From CAKOSP01 sp964549115 (GTDB taxonomy: Bacteria > Bacillota_I > Bacilli_A > RF39 > UBA660), in contig CAZJTX010000001.1 of assembly GCA_964549115.1 (NCBI GenBank), forward strand, positions 62,001-126,000: a stretch of 64,000 nucleotides of DNA. Direction: 5' to 3'. Below, one piece after another: positions 1 through 8,060 of this stretch. The translations under genes and the position numbers were made by a program. Below the pieces are notes generated by a model, which saw only the letters and a program-made list of their open reading frames with translations, was not told where the DNA came from and ran no database searches. Each line of letters begins with the position of its first letter. The first letter of the stretch is position 1.

Positions 1-1603
1 TTTCTGTTGTCCCCGTTGTTGAAGGAAATAAAGAATCTCCTGAAATTAATTGACAATTTTTCACAAAATGTTTGGTCGATATTTCTATATTAATATTTGG
101 ATGATTAAAACAAAATCCTGAGCCGCCGCCTCCTCCTGATGAATAAGATCCACTGGCTCCAGATCCGCCACCATACCAGCCTCCGCCGCCGCCTCCGCCG
201 TCGTATGCTCCATCAACACCATTTCCGCCTTTTCCATGACTCCCCGGTAAACCTGGTGTATAACTATTTTGTCCTGCTACACCACCCGCATTTTGTGAGC
301 CGCCGCCACCTTGAGTTCCACATGAACCGTTATTGTAATGGCCTCCGCCAGAAATACCTCCACCGACTCCACCTGGTGCACAAGTGTCGCCACCTTTTCC
401 GCCGCCGCCGCCTGCCATTAATAATGTTTTATTTAAATCATTACCATTTAATCTAATAGATGTGGCTCCACCACCACCGCCACCAGTTGTAAATGCACAG
501 CCTCCACCGTTATATCCGGCACCGTCACAACCAGATGTTGAAACCGATCCGGCGCCTCCTATAGCTACAGATAAATGATTTCCCTTGTCTAAATATACTT
601 CACCTTCAGCATAACCACCTTTTCCACCAGCATTACCACCTTGGGCTCCCCATGTTTGGATTTTATAATATCCCGAATTCATTATTGGTAATGTTTGTAA
701 TGCTCCAGATGTAGGAAATTCATTAGGAATTCCTATAACGCACACTCCTGAATTCATCACTTTTGTTAATGAAATGTCATTTCCACTAATAAATCCATCT
801 ATACCATCATCACACGTCATACTAGCATAAGTATTAACAAACCCATTATTAGGAGTAAATGAAGTATTTAAACTCCCGTTAAAACTTACAGTATGAGTGT
901 AATTAGACATAGTACCGTTTGATACTAAAAATTTTACAGTAGCAGCTGTTTCAACATCAAAATAAGCGGTACATGATACATTAGCTGCACCAGCACTAGA
1001 TTTTATTTTTTTAGTTACTAAGTCAAATTCTAAAGGTGAACTATCAGAACAACCTGATTTTGACGAATTAAACATATAACCGGTTTTAATAAGTCCACTA
1101 ATTGATAAGTCAGTTACATTAGTATATATTCCAGAACCTGAACCATCTAATTTTTTTCTTTCTTTTTTCAATACTAAATTAATATCGTCTGATGTATTTA
1201 TATTTACTGCATTAAAATAAAAATAACACTTGGTTGGACCAGTAGACGTAATATTAAATGTATCATCTTCATTTTTGGTAAATGTCGCACCATTAGTACA
1301 ACTAGATTGTCCCGCTTGATATGTATAATCCTTTTCTGGTGCTTTATAACTTGCATAATAAGTTCCATTACCTGCACCAGAAGAAGTTCTATTTTCAATC
1401 ATATAAGTAATATTATAGTCTGGCTGAGTAACGTCCCCTATTTTTCCAGTAATTAAACTTCTGCTTGAGGTTGTTTTAAAATAAGCATACGAAATATACC
1501 AAGAAACAGACAACATTAAAACAATTATCACAAACGAAACATGAAAAAATTTATTTTTTTTAATTATAGTTTTTAATTCATTAAGTAAATTCTTTATCTT
1601 CAT
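1..1603 (-). CDS. glycine-rich surface protein, C-terminus beyond window edge
   Basis: The frame stays open from an ATG at 1603 to the window edge, giving 534 residues without a stop; the 3' end is missing. Residues about 20-42 form one membrane segment followed by Ser-Tyr-Ala-Tyr-Phe, like SipW/TasA-type export signals and like the AWF proteins at 30-40 kb. The middle is beta-rich and Ser/Thr/Asn-rich with scattered Cys. From about residue 310 a motif YYKIQTWGAQGG opens a long run of Gly-rich segments, typical of the Pfam Gly_rich family (PF12810) of surface and adhesion proteins. The Gly codons make this stretch visibly richer in GC than its surroundings. The Shine-Dalgarno is weak (TAGGAT about 7 bases upstream). 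It is likely anchored in the membrane or released by a signal peptidase; the ligand is unknown. Confidence 0.8.
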   Translation of the reverse strand, partial: MKIKNLLNELKTIIKKNKFFHVSFVIIVLMLSVSWYISYAYFKTTSSRSLITGKIGDVTQPDYNITYMIENRTSSGAGNGTYYASYKAPEKDYTYQAGQSSCTNGATFTKNEDDTFNITSTGPTKCYFYFNAVNINTSDDINLVLKKERKKLDGSGSGIYTNVTDLSISGLIKTGYMFNSSKSGCSDSSPLEFDLVTKKIKSSAGAANVSCTAYFDVETAATVKFLVSNGTMSNYTHTVSFNGSLNTSFTPNNGFVNTYASMTCDDGIDGFISGNDISLTKVMNSGVCVIGIPNEFPTSGALQTLPIMNSGYYKIQTWGAQGGNAGGKGGYAEGEVYLDKGNHLSVAIGGAGSVSTSGCDGAGYNGGGCAFTTGGGGGGATSIRLNGNDLNKTLLMAGGGGGKGGDTCAPGGVGGGISGGGHYNNGSCGTQGGGGSQNAGGVAGQNSYTPGLPGSHGKGGNGVDGAYDGGGGGGGWYGGGSGASGSYSSGGGGGSGFCFNHPNINIEISTKHFVKNCQLISGDSLFPSTTGTTE

Positions 1604-1750
1604 ATTATTTTATCCTACAATTATCTAATTTAATTTTAAAACATATAATACGCTATGTCAAATAAAGTAACACCTATTTCGTAAAGATTTTTTTCCCTAT
1701 TTAATAGAAAAATAGCTTAATTTAAGTTATAATATTATTAGGTGAATATG

Positions 1751-3946
1751 ATGGCAAAACGAAAGAGAAGAAAAAGTACTAAAAAACCAATTAGTTATGG
1801 AGTGGAATTAACTGGACTTATATTACTTTTATTAGGAGTAATCGGGCTAGGTTTAGGAGTTGTCGGAGTTTATTTAAAAAAGATAACGATTTTCTTTGCT
1901 GGAGATTTATGGTTTTTAATTATTGCCGTTACTATAATGACCGGTGTTTTAATGTTATTTAAAAGAACATTGCCAGATTTTTCAACAAATAAAGCTGTTG
2001 GAACAGCTGTTTTAATAATATCAGTCATTGCATTATTTCACTTTAAAGTAATTAACAACAATTTTAAAGATACTATAAACATTACTTATAATAATTTTTT
2101 CAATAAAGTAAGCGATTTAAATCAAAATAGTAGTATTGGTTTTGTTGGCGATCCTACTGTTTTATTAGGCGGTGGTATGATTGGAGCTACCTTAGCTTTT
2201 TTATTGTCCAGTTTATTTGGATTAACCGGGGCTAAAGTTATTACTATAATCTTTGTTGTGTTTGGGTTAATCTTAAGTTTAGACCTTCATTTATTTGAAA
2301 TGCTAAAAACATTTATTAACTTTATAAGAAAAAACAAAAAACCAAAAAAAGTAAAATTAGACGAAGAAGGTAATGTAATAGTTAAACCAAAAAAAGAAGA
2401 AATGAAAAAAGAAAAATTAGTTATTACTAGTTTAGATGAAGTTAAAAGTAAAAAAACTGTTACATCGTTAGAGACATCAAATCTTGATTTGGGAAGTAAG
2501 TCTACACATGATAAATTACCTACTTTTGATATATTAAATAAAATTGAAATTAAACAAGACGATGATAAAAAGTTCGTAAAAGAAAACAAGGATATATTAG
2601 AAAAGGTTTTAAAAGATTTTGGAATTACAGGAAAAGTCGTAAAAATTCATGTGGGTCCTGCTGTTACTCAATATGAAATTACAGTACCTCAAGGCACTAA
2701 AGTAAATAGAATTAGTAGTATACACAAGGAAATTGCCTTAGCTTTAGCGGCTAAAGATGTAAGAATAGAAGCCCCTATTCCTGGTAAAAGCACTATAGGT
2801 ATTGAAATACCAAATAAAGAAGTTGCTCTTGTTCATATAAGAGAAGTTTTAGAAGATACTGCTCATATTAATGATAAAAACAAAATATTTGTAGCTCTTG
2901 GTAAAGACATTATGGGAACTTCAATATTAGAAGATATAACAAAAATGCCTCACTTATTAGTAGCTGGTTCTACCGGATCTGGTAAATCTGTAGCAATTAA
3001 CTCTATAATAGCGTCTATCCTAATGCGTTATAAACCTAACGAAGTTAAATTAGTATTAATTGACCCTAAAAAAGTTGAGTTAACAAATTATACCGGTATA
3101 CCCCATTTACTAACACCTGTAGTAACCGATCCTAAACATGCATCGGGAGTGTTACAAAATATAGTTAGAGAGATGGAAGAAAGATACCAAACTTTCAGTG
3201 ATAAACAATATAAAAATATCGCAGCGTATAATGATTATATAGATAGACATAATCAGAAAAAACCAGAAGATCCACAACAAAGAATGCCACATATAATAGT
3301 TATAATTGATGAATTAGCTGACTTGATGTTGGTTGCATCTAAAGAAGTTGAGGAATCTATTATGAGAATAACTCAAATAGCTAGAGCAGCAGGAATACAT
3401 TTAATAGTTGCTACCCAAAGACCTTCAACAGATGTTATTACAGGATTGATTAAAAACAATATTCCATCTAGAATGGCTTTCTCGGTAGCAAGTCAAATTG
3501 ACTCTAGAACAATATTAGATATGGGCGGAGCAGAAAGATTAATTGGGCGTGGAGATATGCTTTACTTACCAATGGATCAAAATACCCCAAAAAGAATTCA
3601 AGGTTGTTTTATAAGTGATGGAGAAATAAACAAATTAATTAAACATTGGAAAGACGATAATACAAAATACGATGACAGATTTAGTAAAAGCACTATAGAG
3701 AAAAAAGCAATAACTACTCAAGAAGAAGATTATGAAGATCCGATGTACAATGAAGTAGTAGAATTTGCTATAGAAAATAAAAGTTTAAGTACTTCTTTAA
3801 TTCAAAGAAGATTTAGATTTGGATACAATAGAGCAGCTAGAATCATTGATTTATTAGAAGAAAGAGGAATTGTTGGACCACAACAAGGATCAAAACCAAG
3901 AGATGTATTAGTAGAATTAGAAAGTAATGAGGAGGAAGAAGAATGA
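1751..3946 (+). CDS. ftsK: DNA translocase FtsK/SpoIIIE
   Basis: Septal DNA pump that clears chromosome ends from the division plane. About four membrane helices occupy the first 190 residues, followed by a Lys-rich linker. The RecA-like motor carries Walker A GSTGSGKS near residue 405 and Walker B IIVIIDELADLM near residue 520. A C-terminal winged-helix gamma domain (about 665-725) would read KOPS-type polarity sequences. At about 731 residues it has Bacillus SpoIIIE size. Start choice: the open frame reaches a GTG at 1742, but that GTG lies inside the Shine-Dalgarno AGGTGA; ATG 1751, five bases after it, fits best, with ATG 1748 possible. A TATAAT box at 1728-1733 precedes it without a good -35. 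The stop overlaps the next start as ATGA. Confidence 0.96.
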   Translation: MAKRKRRKSTKKPISYGVELTGLILLLLGVIGLGLGVVGVYLKKITIFFAGDLWFLIIAVTIMTGVLMLFKRTLPDFSTNKAVGTAVLIISVIALFHFKVINNNFKDTINITYNNFFNKVSDLNQNSSIGFVGDPTVLLGGGMIGATLAFLLSSLFGLTGAKVITIIFVVFGLILSLDLHLFEMLKTFINFIRKNKKPKKVKLDEEGNVIVKPKKEEMKKEKLVITSLDEVKSKKTVTSLETSNLDLGSKSTHDKLPTFDILNKIEIKQDDDKKFVKENKDILEKVLKDFGITGKVVKIHVGPAVTQYEITVPQGTKVNRISSIHKEIALALAAKDVRIEAPIPGKSTIGIEIPNKEVALVHIREVLEDTAHINDKNKIFVALGKDIMGTSILEDITKMPHLLVAGSTGSGKSVAINSIIASILMRYKPNEVKLVLIDPKKVELTNYTGIPHLLTPVVTDPKHASGVLQNIVREMEERYQTFSDKQYKNIAAYNDYIDRHNQKKPEDPQQRMPHIIVIIDELADLMLVASKEVEESIMRITQIARAAGIHLIVATQRPSTDVITGLIKNNIPSRMAFSVASQIDSRTILDMGGAERLIGRGDMLYLPMDQNTPKRIQGCFISDGEINKLIKHWKDDNTKYDDRFSKSTIEKKAITTQEEDYEDPMYNEVVEFAIENKSLSTSLIQRRFRFGYNRAARIIDLLEERGIVGPQQGSKPRDVLVELESNEEEEE

Positions 3947-4470
3947 AAAAGAAAAGATTAGTTCCATTTAAAAATTATGTATTGGCAGCGTTAATGTTTT
4001 TTGGGGTTATATTTTTAGTCGTGTATTCATTTATGTGGTATAACGTTAAAAATGAAACGAGATTATTAGAAAGTTATTTAATTAAATCAAACACTACTAG
4101 TTTAGTGCTAAACGAACTTGAAGAAATGGACATTATATTTGAAGAAGCCCCAACAGATTTTTTCTTATTTATTAGTTATAGAAAAAATCAGGAAACTTTT
4201 AATCTTGAAAAAGGATTAAAACCATTAATTGATAAATATAATTTAAATCACAATTTTTATTATTTTGACGTTACTGATTTAAAAGAAGAGACTAATTTTT
4301 TAAAAAACTTAAATGAAAAATTAGAGATTAACATCAAAAACATCCCTGCCCTAATATATTTTAAAAATAATGAAGTTGTAGAAATATTGGAAAGTAAAGA
4401 TAATTCCACTTTTAATAAAAGTGATTTTAATAATTTATTAAAATTATACAATTTCGAATTACTTAAATAA
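3943..4470 (+). CDS. membrane-anchored thioredoxin-fold-like protein without CXXC
   Basis: A 175-residue protein with one N-terminal membrane helix (about 13-33) and an extracytoplasmic domain. The order of predicted strands and helices, with PALIYFKNNEVVEIL near the end corresponding to the cis-Pro strand of thioredoxins (Ile-Pro-Ala), suggests a thioredoxin fold. There is no Cys-X-X-Cys, so it cannot be a disulfide oxidoreductase of the usual kind; a binding or scaffold role is more likely. It overlaps ftsK by four bases and trmL by one base (TAATG), so the three are translationally coupled. Its Shine-Dalgarno GGAGGAAG lies in the ftsK tail. The fold assignment is by eye; the function is unknown. 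Confidence 0.75.
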   Translation: MKKKRLVPFKNYVLAALMFFGVIFLVVYSFMWYNVKNETRLLESYLIKSNTTSLVLNELEEMDIIFEEAPTDFFLFISYRKNQETFNLEKGLKPLIDKYNLNHNFYYFDVTDLKEETNFLKNLNEKLEINIKNIPALIYFKNNEVVEILESKDNSTFNKSDFNNLLKLYNFELLK

Positions 4471-4979
4471 TGATTAATATAGTTTTACTTGAACCAGAAA
4501 TACCACAAAATACTGGCAATATAATGCGTACATGTATTGCTACAAATACAAGACTTCATTTAATTAAACCATTAGGTTTTAAATTAGATAGTAAATACAT
4601 AAAAAGAAGCGGTGTTAATTATATAGATAAATGTGATCTTCATGTATATGAAGATTTTTCTGATTTTGAAAGTAAAAACAAAGGCGAATATTACTTTTTA
4701 ACAAGATATGGACATAACCCCCACTCTAGTATGAAATACAATAAAAGAGATACAAATTATTATTTTATATTTGGAAAAGAAAGCACTGGTATACCTAAGA
4801 AACTTTTAAAAAACAATTTAAATAATTGTCTAAGAATACCAATGAGTAATAATGTACGAGCATTAAACTTGTCCAACTCAGTGGCTATTGTATTATACGA
4901 AGCACTAAGACAACAAGATTATCCTGATTTATGTTTTGATGAACCACACAAAACTAAATACGAAATAGAAAACTCATAA
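4470..4979 (+). CDS. trmL: tRNA (cytidine(34)-2'-O)-methyltransferase TrmL
   Basis: SPOUT-class methyltransferase that 2'-O-methylates the wobble base of tRNA-Leu isoacceptors with S-adenosylmethionine. Seen: N-terminal LLEPEIPQNTGNIMRTC, then FGKESTGIPKKLL, and the C-terminal knot motif IPMSNNVRALNLSNSVAIVLYE, all diagnostic of the TrmL/YibK family; 169 residues is the usual length. No Shine-Dalgarno is visible. The start overlaps the previous stop (TAATG), so translation probably re-initiates. A hairpin terminator follows directly. Confidence 0.95.
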   Translation: MINIVLLEPEIPQNTGNIMRTCIATNTRLHLIKPLGFKLDSKYIKRSGVNYIDKCDLHVYEDFSDFESKNKGEYYFLTRYGHNPHSSMKYNKRDTNYYFIFGKESTGIPKKLLKNNLNNCLRIPMSNNVRALNLSNSVAIVLYEALRQQDYPDLCFDEPHKTKYEIENS

Positions 4980-5008
4980 AAAAAACTCAGTTACCTGAGT
5001 TTGTTTTT
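4979..5008. terminator. bidirectional terminator between trmL and the tRNA cluster
   Basis: Stem ACTCAG / CTGAGT with a 4-base loop (4985-5000), flanked by an A-run on the left and TTGTTTTT on the right. It can end trmL on the plus strand and the five-tRNA transcript on the minus strand. Confidence 0.85.
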
Positions 5009-5011
5009 AAA

Positions 5012-5087
5012 TGGTGTTCCGTATGCGACTCGAACGCATGACCCTTTGATTAAAAGTCAAATGCTCTACCTACTGAGCTAACGGAAC
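5012..5087 (-). tRNA. tRNA-Lys (UUU)
   Basis: Cloverleaf read on the minus strand: acceptor GTTCCGT pairs with ACGGAAC, anticodon loop CTTTTAA gives UUU, the T-arm has GTTCGAGTC, and CCA is encoded. It is the last gene of a five-tRNA transcript. Confidence 0.96.
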
Positions 5088-5095
5088 AAAGTAAA

Positions 5096-5171
5096 TGGCT
5101 GCCTCGGATGGATTCGAACCATCGGAATGTCAGAGTCAAAGTCTGATGCCTTACCACTTGGCTACGAGGCA
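5096..5171 (-). tRNA. tRNA-Gln (UUG)
   Basis: Acceptor TGCCTCG / CGAGGCA, anticodon loop CTTTGAC gives UUG, discriminator G and encoded CCA. It lies eight bases upstream of tRNA-Lys in the same transcript. Confidence 0.95.
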
Positions 5172-5175
5172 ATAA

Positions 5176-5259
5176 TGGTGGAGAGACATGGATTTGAACC
5201 ATGGAACCCTAAGGAACAGATTTACAGTCTGCCGCGTTTGACCACTTCGCTATCCCTCC
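5176..5259 (-). tRNA. tRNA-Tyr (GUA)
   Basis: 84 bases, with the long variable arm expected for bacterial tRNA-Tyr. Acceptor GGAGGGA / TCTCTCC (one G-T pair), anticodon loop CTGTAAA gives GUA, CCA encoded. Confidence 0.95.
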
Positions 5260-5266
5260 ACAAAAA

Positions 5267-5342
5267 TGGTGCCGACAGAGGGAGTCGAACCCCCAACCTA
5301 CTGATTACAAGTCAGTTGCGCTGCCAGTTACGCTATGTCGGC
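5267..5342 (-). tRNA. tRNA-Thr (UGU)
   Basis: Acceptor GCCGACA / TGTCGGC, anticodon loop CTTGTAA gives UGU, T-arm GGTTCGACTCC, CCA encoded. Confidence 0.95.
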
Positions 5343-5347
5343 TAAAA

Positions 5348-5424
5348 TGGTGGGCGCTATAGGACTCGAACCTATGGCCCCTTGCTTGTAAGGCAAGTGC
5401 TCTGACCAACTGAGCTAAGCACCC
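5348..5424 (-). tRNA. tRNA-Val (UAC)
   Basis: First gene of the five-tRNA transcript. Acceptor GGGTGCT / AGCGCCC with one T-G pair, anticodon loop CTTACAA gives UAC, CCA encoded. Confidence 0.95.
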
Positions 5425-5445
5425 CATTTCTTTAAGACAATTAAA

Positions 5446-5474
5446 ATTATACTATAATATAGTGTCTATTGCAA
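5446..5474 (-). promoter_or_regulatory. promoter of the five-tRNA operon
   Basis: On the minus strand TTGCAA, a 17-base spacer and TATAAT end 22 bases before tRNA-Val. The same TTGCAA-17-TATAAT arrangement precedes the Pro/Arg tRNA pair at 10.5 kb. Confidence 0.8.
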
Positions 5475-5556
5475 TAACTAATTACTATAAATCAATATTT
5501 TGTCAATTATTGTTTTATATCGAAAATACATATGTTTTTCTGATTATAATAGTTTT

Positions 5557-6897
5557 ATGATTTTAGATAAATACCAAGAAAAAATAATAAAAGAAAAAAA
5601 TAATTTGTTGATATTAGCTAGTGCTGGATCAGGTAAAACTTTTACTTTAATTCATAAAGTTAAACATTTATTAAAAACATATTCTAGTGAGGAAATATTA
5701 ATAGTATCTTTTACTAATGAAACAGTTAATAACTTAAAAGGAAAATTAAATGAAGATATTCATATTTTTACCTTCCATAAACTAGCAATATATTTATTAA
5801 ACAAATATAACTACAACTATAAACTAGTCGGAGATAATATTCTTATATATAGTATAAATGAATACTTTATAAATTATATAAATGATATAGAAAAGAAGTT
5901 GCTTTGCAAACATTTTTTCGAATTAAATTATAAAAGTTTAATTAAATCAAATAAATTTAAATATTATAAGAAAAATATACACACCTTTATCAAATTATAT
6001 AAAACCAACAATTATAGTTATGATTATATATTAACTTTACTTAAGAGCAAGAAAGATTCGCTATTCATACTAATTGTTATTAATATTATGACTTTATATA
6101 ACAATGAACTAAGAAGTACTAATAGCTTGGATTTAGACGATCTTATTACTGAGGCTAGTAAAGTAGTTAAAAATTTAAATTTAAAATATAAATATATATT
6201 TGTCGATGAATTTCAAGATACATCTCAAATTAGATTTGATTTAATATACAATATTTTTATTAATACAAATTCTATAATAAATATATTTGGTGACGATTTT
6301 CAATCTATATATGCTTTTTCAGGTTGTAAGTTATCTATTATGTTAAATATAAATAAATATATACCCAACATTAAAACATTAACTCTTAATAAGAATTATA
6401 GATTAAGTAACGATTTAATTACTATTAGTAATAGTTTTATAACTAAGAACGATAAACAAATTAAAAAAGACATTTATAGCGAAATATACAACAATAACAC
6501 AATTAACATAATATATTACTCTAACAAGGAAAAAGCTTTAAATAAAGCCTTAAAAGAAGGTTTAAGAGTAAGTAAAGACATTATGATTCTTAGTAGATAT
6601 AAACATGATTTAAAAGGTATAAATAATTATAAAACATTAACTGTTCACGAAGCTAAAGGTTTAGAAGCAGATATTGTTATTATACTTAATATGAATAATG
6701 GATATTATGGATTTCCTTCAAATATTAAAAATCATATATTTATAGATAAAATAGAAAAAGAAAGCGAATCTTTCTTATATGCTGAGGAAAGAAGGTTATT
6801 TTTTGTAGCTATGACTAGGGCTAGAAAAAAATTATACATATTAGTACCAAGAGACAATCCTTCTCCCTTTATTAAAGAAATTAAAAAAATGTTATAA
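5557..6897 (+). CDS. compact UvrD/Rep-like superfamily 1 helicase
   Basis: A 446-residue SF1A helicase with all core motifs in order: Walker A ASAGSGKT (21-28), Ia VSFTNETV, Walker B VDEFQDT (about 216), III FGDDFQSIYAFSG, IV LNKNYR, V TVHEAKGLE and VI FVAMTRARKKL (about 412-422). It is much shorter than UvrD or PcrA (about 720 residues), with small 1B and 2B subdomains. ATP-driven DNA unwinding is expected; the pathway is unknown. Start: the frame is open back to a TTG at 5500, but ATG 5557 begins the standard helicase N-terminus (LDKYQEKII). No Shine-Dalgarno is present, and a TATAAT at 5545-5550 ends only six bases before the ATG, so the mRNA may be leaderless. Confidence 0.88.
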   Translation: MILDKYQEKIIKEKNNLLILASAGSGKTFTLIHKVKHLLKTYSSEEILIVSFTNETVNNLKGKLNEDIHIFTFHKLAIYLLNKYNYNYKLVGDNILIYSINEYFINYINDIEKKLLCKHFFELNYKSLIKSNKFKYYKKNIHTFIKLYKTNNYSYDYILTLLKSKKDSLFILIVINIMTLYNNELRSTNSLDLDDLITEASKVVKNLNLKYKYIFVDEFQDTSQIRFDLIYNIFINTNSIINIFGDDFQSIYAFSGCKLSIMLNINKYIPNIKTLTLNKNYRLSNDLITISNSFITKNDKQIKKDIYSEIYNNNTINIIYYSNKEKALNKALKEGLRVSKDIMILSRYKHDLKGINNYKTLTVHEAKGLEADIVIILNMNNGYYGFPSNIKNHIFIDKIEKESESFLYAEERRLFFVAMTRARKKLYILVPRDNPSPFIKEIKKML

Positions 6898-6925
6898 AAA
6901 CATTTCATTAAAATTATTATTTAAG

Positions 6926-7002
6926 TGGCGTCCTCAGTGAGATTCGAACTCACGACCTACTCCTTAGGAGGGAGTTGCGCTATCCTGCTACGCTATGAGG
7001 AC
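6926..7002 (-). tRNA. tRNA-Arg (CCU)
   Basis: Acceptor GTCCTCA / TGAGGAC, anticodon loop CTCCTAA gives CCU, CCA encoded. Its first base (7002) follows the stop codon of the HD-domain gene without a gap, so it is probably made from that gene's transcript and released by RNase P. Confidence 0.95.
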
Positions 7003-7497
7003 TTATTTATAAATTGGTTGAAGTAATAAATTAATTAAAAATAAAGATGCAATTCCTGCTTTTAAAGGAACTTTATATCTAACACACTCATATACAGCAG
7101 AAAATTTATCTGATAAATTTACAATCCAACTTTCTTTATATAATGGCAATACTCTATTAAATGGAAACATATGAGATTCTATAACATTATATTGTTTATA
7201 ATCAATATCAAAATACTTAACCGCATTATATGCAGATAACTTAGCATGGGAAAATATACTTGTTTTACCATCAATGTCTTTATCCAAGTAAAAATCATGT
7301 AATAACGCTGCTCTAGTTATTTCATCGTAATTTTTCAAATTAAACTTTTTTGCTAAATAATAAGAAATTTTAGCCACATTAATAGAATGATCTAATCTAG
7401 ATATACCGTGATGTAGTTCATCCTTTAGTTTTATAAATTCTTTATGTTTAATTATATCTTCTACTATTTGATAAAATTCAATGTCGTTTTTTAACAT
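7003..7497 (-). CDS. HD-domain phosphohydrolase-like protein
   Basis: 164 residues with an HD metal-binding core: a His in the RLDHSINVA helix (about 37) and the His-Asp doublet in ALLHDFY (67-68). The HD superfamily includes metal-dependent phosphohydrolases acting on nucleotides; the substrate here cannot be read. The frame is open up to 7536, but ATG 7497 is preceded by the Shine-Dalgarno AGAGGT at five bases and removes a poor N-terminus. The last residues are hydrophobic (FLINLLLQPIYK). The stop codon is directly followed by tRNA-Arg. Confidence 0.8.
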   Translation of the reverse strand: MLKNDIEFYQIVEDIIKHKEFIKLKDELHHGISRLDHSINVAKISYYLAKKFNLKNYDEITRAALLHDFYLDKDIDGKTSIFSHAKLSAYNAVKYFDIDYKQYNVIESHMFPFNRVLPLYKESWIVNLSDKFSAVYECVRYKVPLKAGIASLFLINLLLQPIYK

Positions 7498-7666
7498 ATT
7501 ACCTCTTTTACAAAAAATAAATGTCCCTAAAGACAATGTAATATTAACATATTATAAAATCTAAGTCAATTTAATCAAAGGCGCTTAACACCAATTACAT
7601 ATTGAATTATTCCCCCCTTTATGTTAGGATATCACTTGTATTTAATTTTGAAAGGAGGGGTTTGGT

Positions 7667-8032
7667 GTGTTAGACGAAAATATACAACAAATTTGTCTAA
7701 GGGTTAATGGCATTTTACCTTTTAACATGAATACTGAAACTTTTGCAGAAGAACGTATTTATCCAAAACGTAATTCCGAAAAAAAATATCGTGTGAGTTG
7801 TGGTGTTATTGCATTTGTTACTGAGGATAGAGACTATTATGTATCACCTTTTGCAGATACAGTTAAGTCTTATTTAATAAGAAACAAATATGAACAAGGT
7901 AAAATTGACGTTCCATTTATTAATGGTGATACACCTTCGGATAAACATTCATTAAAAACATGGGCAGATTTATGTGACTTTGCGTTAATACTTTATAGAG
8001 AAAAAACTTCAAGCAAAACAAAATCTAGATAA
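7667..8032 (+). CDS. conserved-looking small protein, function unknown
   Basis: 121 residues, no membrane segment, mixed charge with a basic tail. I do not recognise a family. The coding frame is supported by the very strong ribosome site AAAGGAGGGG seven bases before a GTG start, by an upstream TTGAAT-17-TAGGAT promoter-like pair near 7612-7640, and by a good terminator directly after the stop. It stands alone between oppositely oriented neighbours, so it has its own transcript. Confidence 0.7.
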   Translation: MLDENIQQICLRVNGILPFNMNTETFAEERIYPKRNSEKKYRVSCGVIAFVTEDRDYYVSPFADTVKSYLIRNKYEQGKIDVPFINGDTPSDKHSLKTWADLCDFALILYREKTSSKTKSR

Positions 8033-8034
8033 TA

Positions 8035-8060
8035 AAAATCGGTTATACCGATTTTTTTTA
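8035..8060. terminator. terminator between convergent genes
   Basis: Nine-base stem AAAATCGGT / ACCGATTTT with a three-base loop, followed by a T-run on the plus strand. The A-rich 5' arm also supplies U residues for the minus-strand transcript ending at 8058. Confidence 0.88.

Noticed and set aside
139..578. Pro-rich and Arg/His-rich open frames on the plus strand
   Set aside because: They are the complement of the Gly-codon-rich region of the minus-strand glycine-rich protein; no ribosome site, biased composition explained by GGN codons on the other strand.
1751..3946. UGA read as tryptophan (Mycoplasma code)
   Set aside because: ftsK ends in UGA directly at the overlapping next start, several other genes end in UGA, and conserved Trp positions are UGG.
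5557..6897. UvrD-like helicase next to tRNA genes as part of an integrated element
   Set aside because: No integrase, attachment-site repeat, or other phage or plasmid gene is present, and base composition matches the surroundings.
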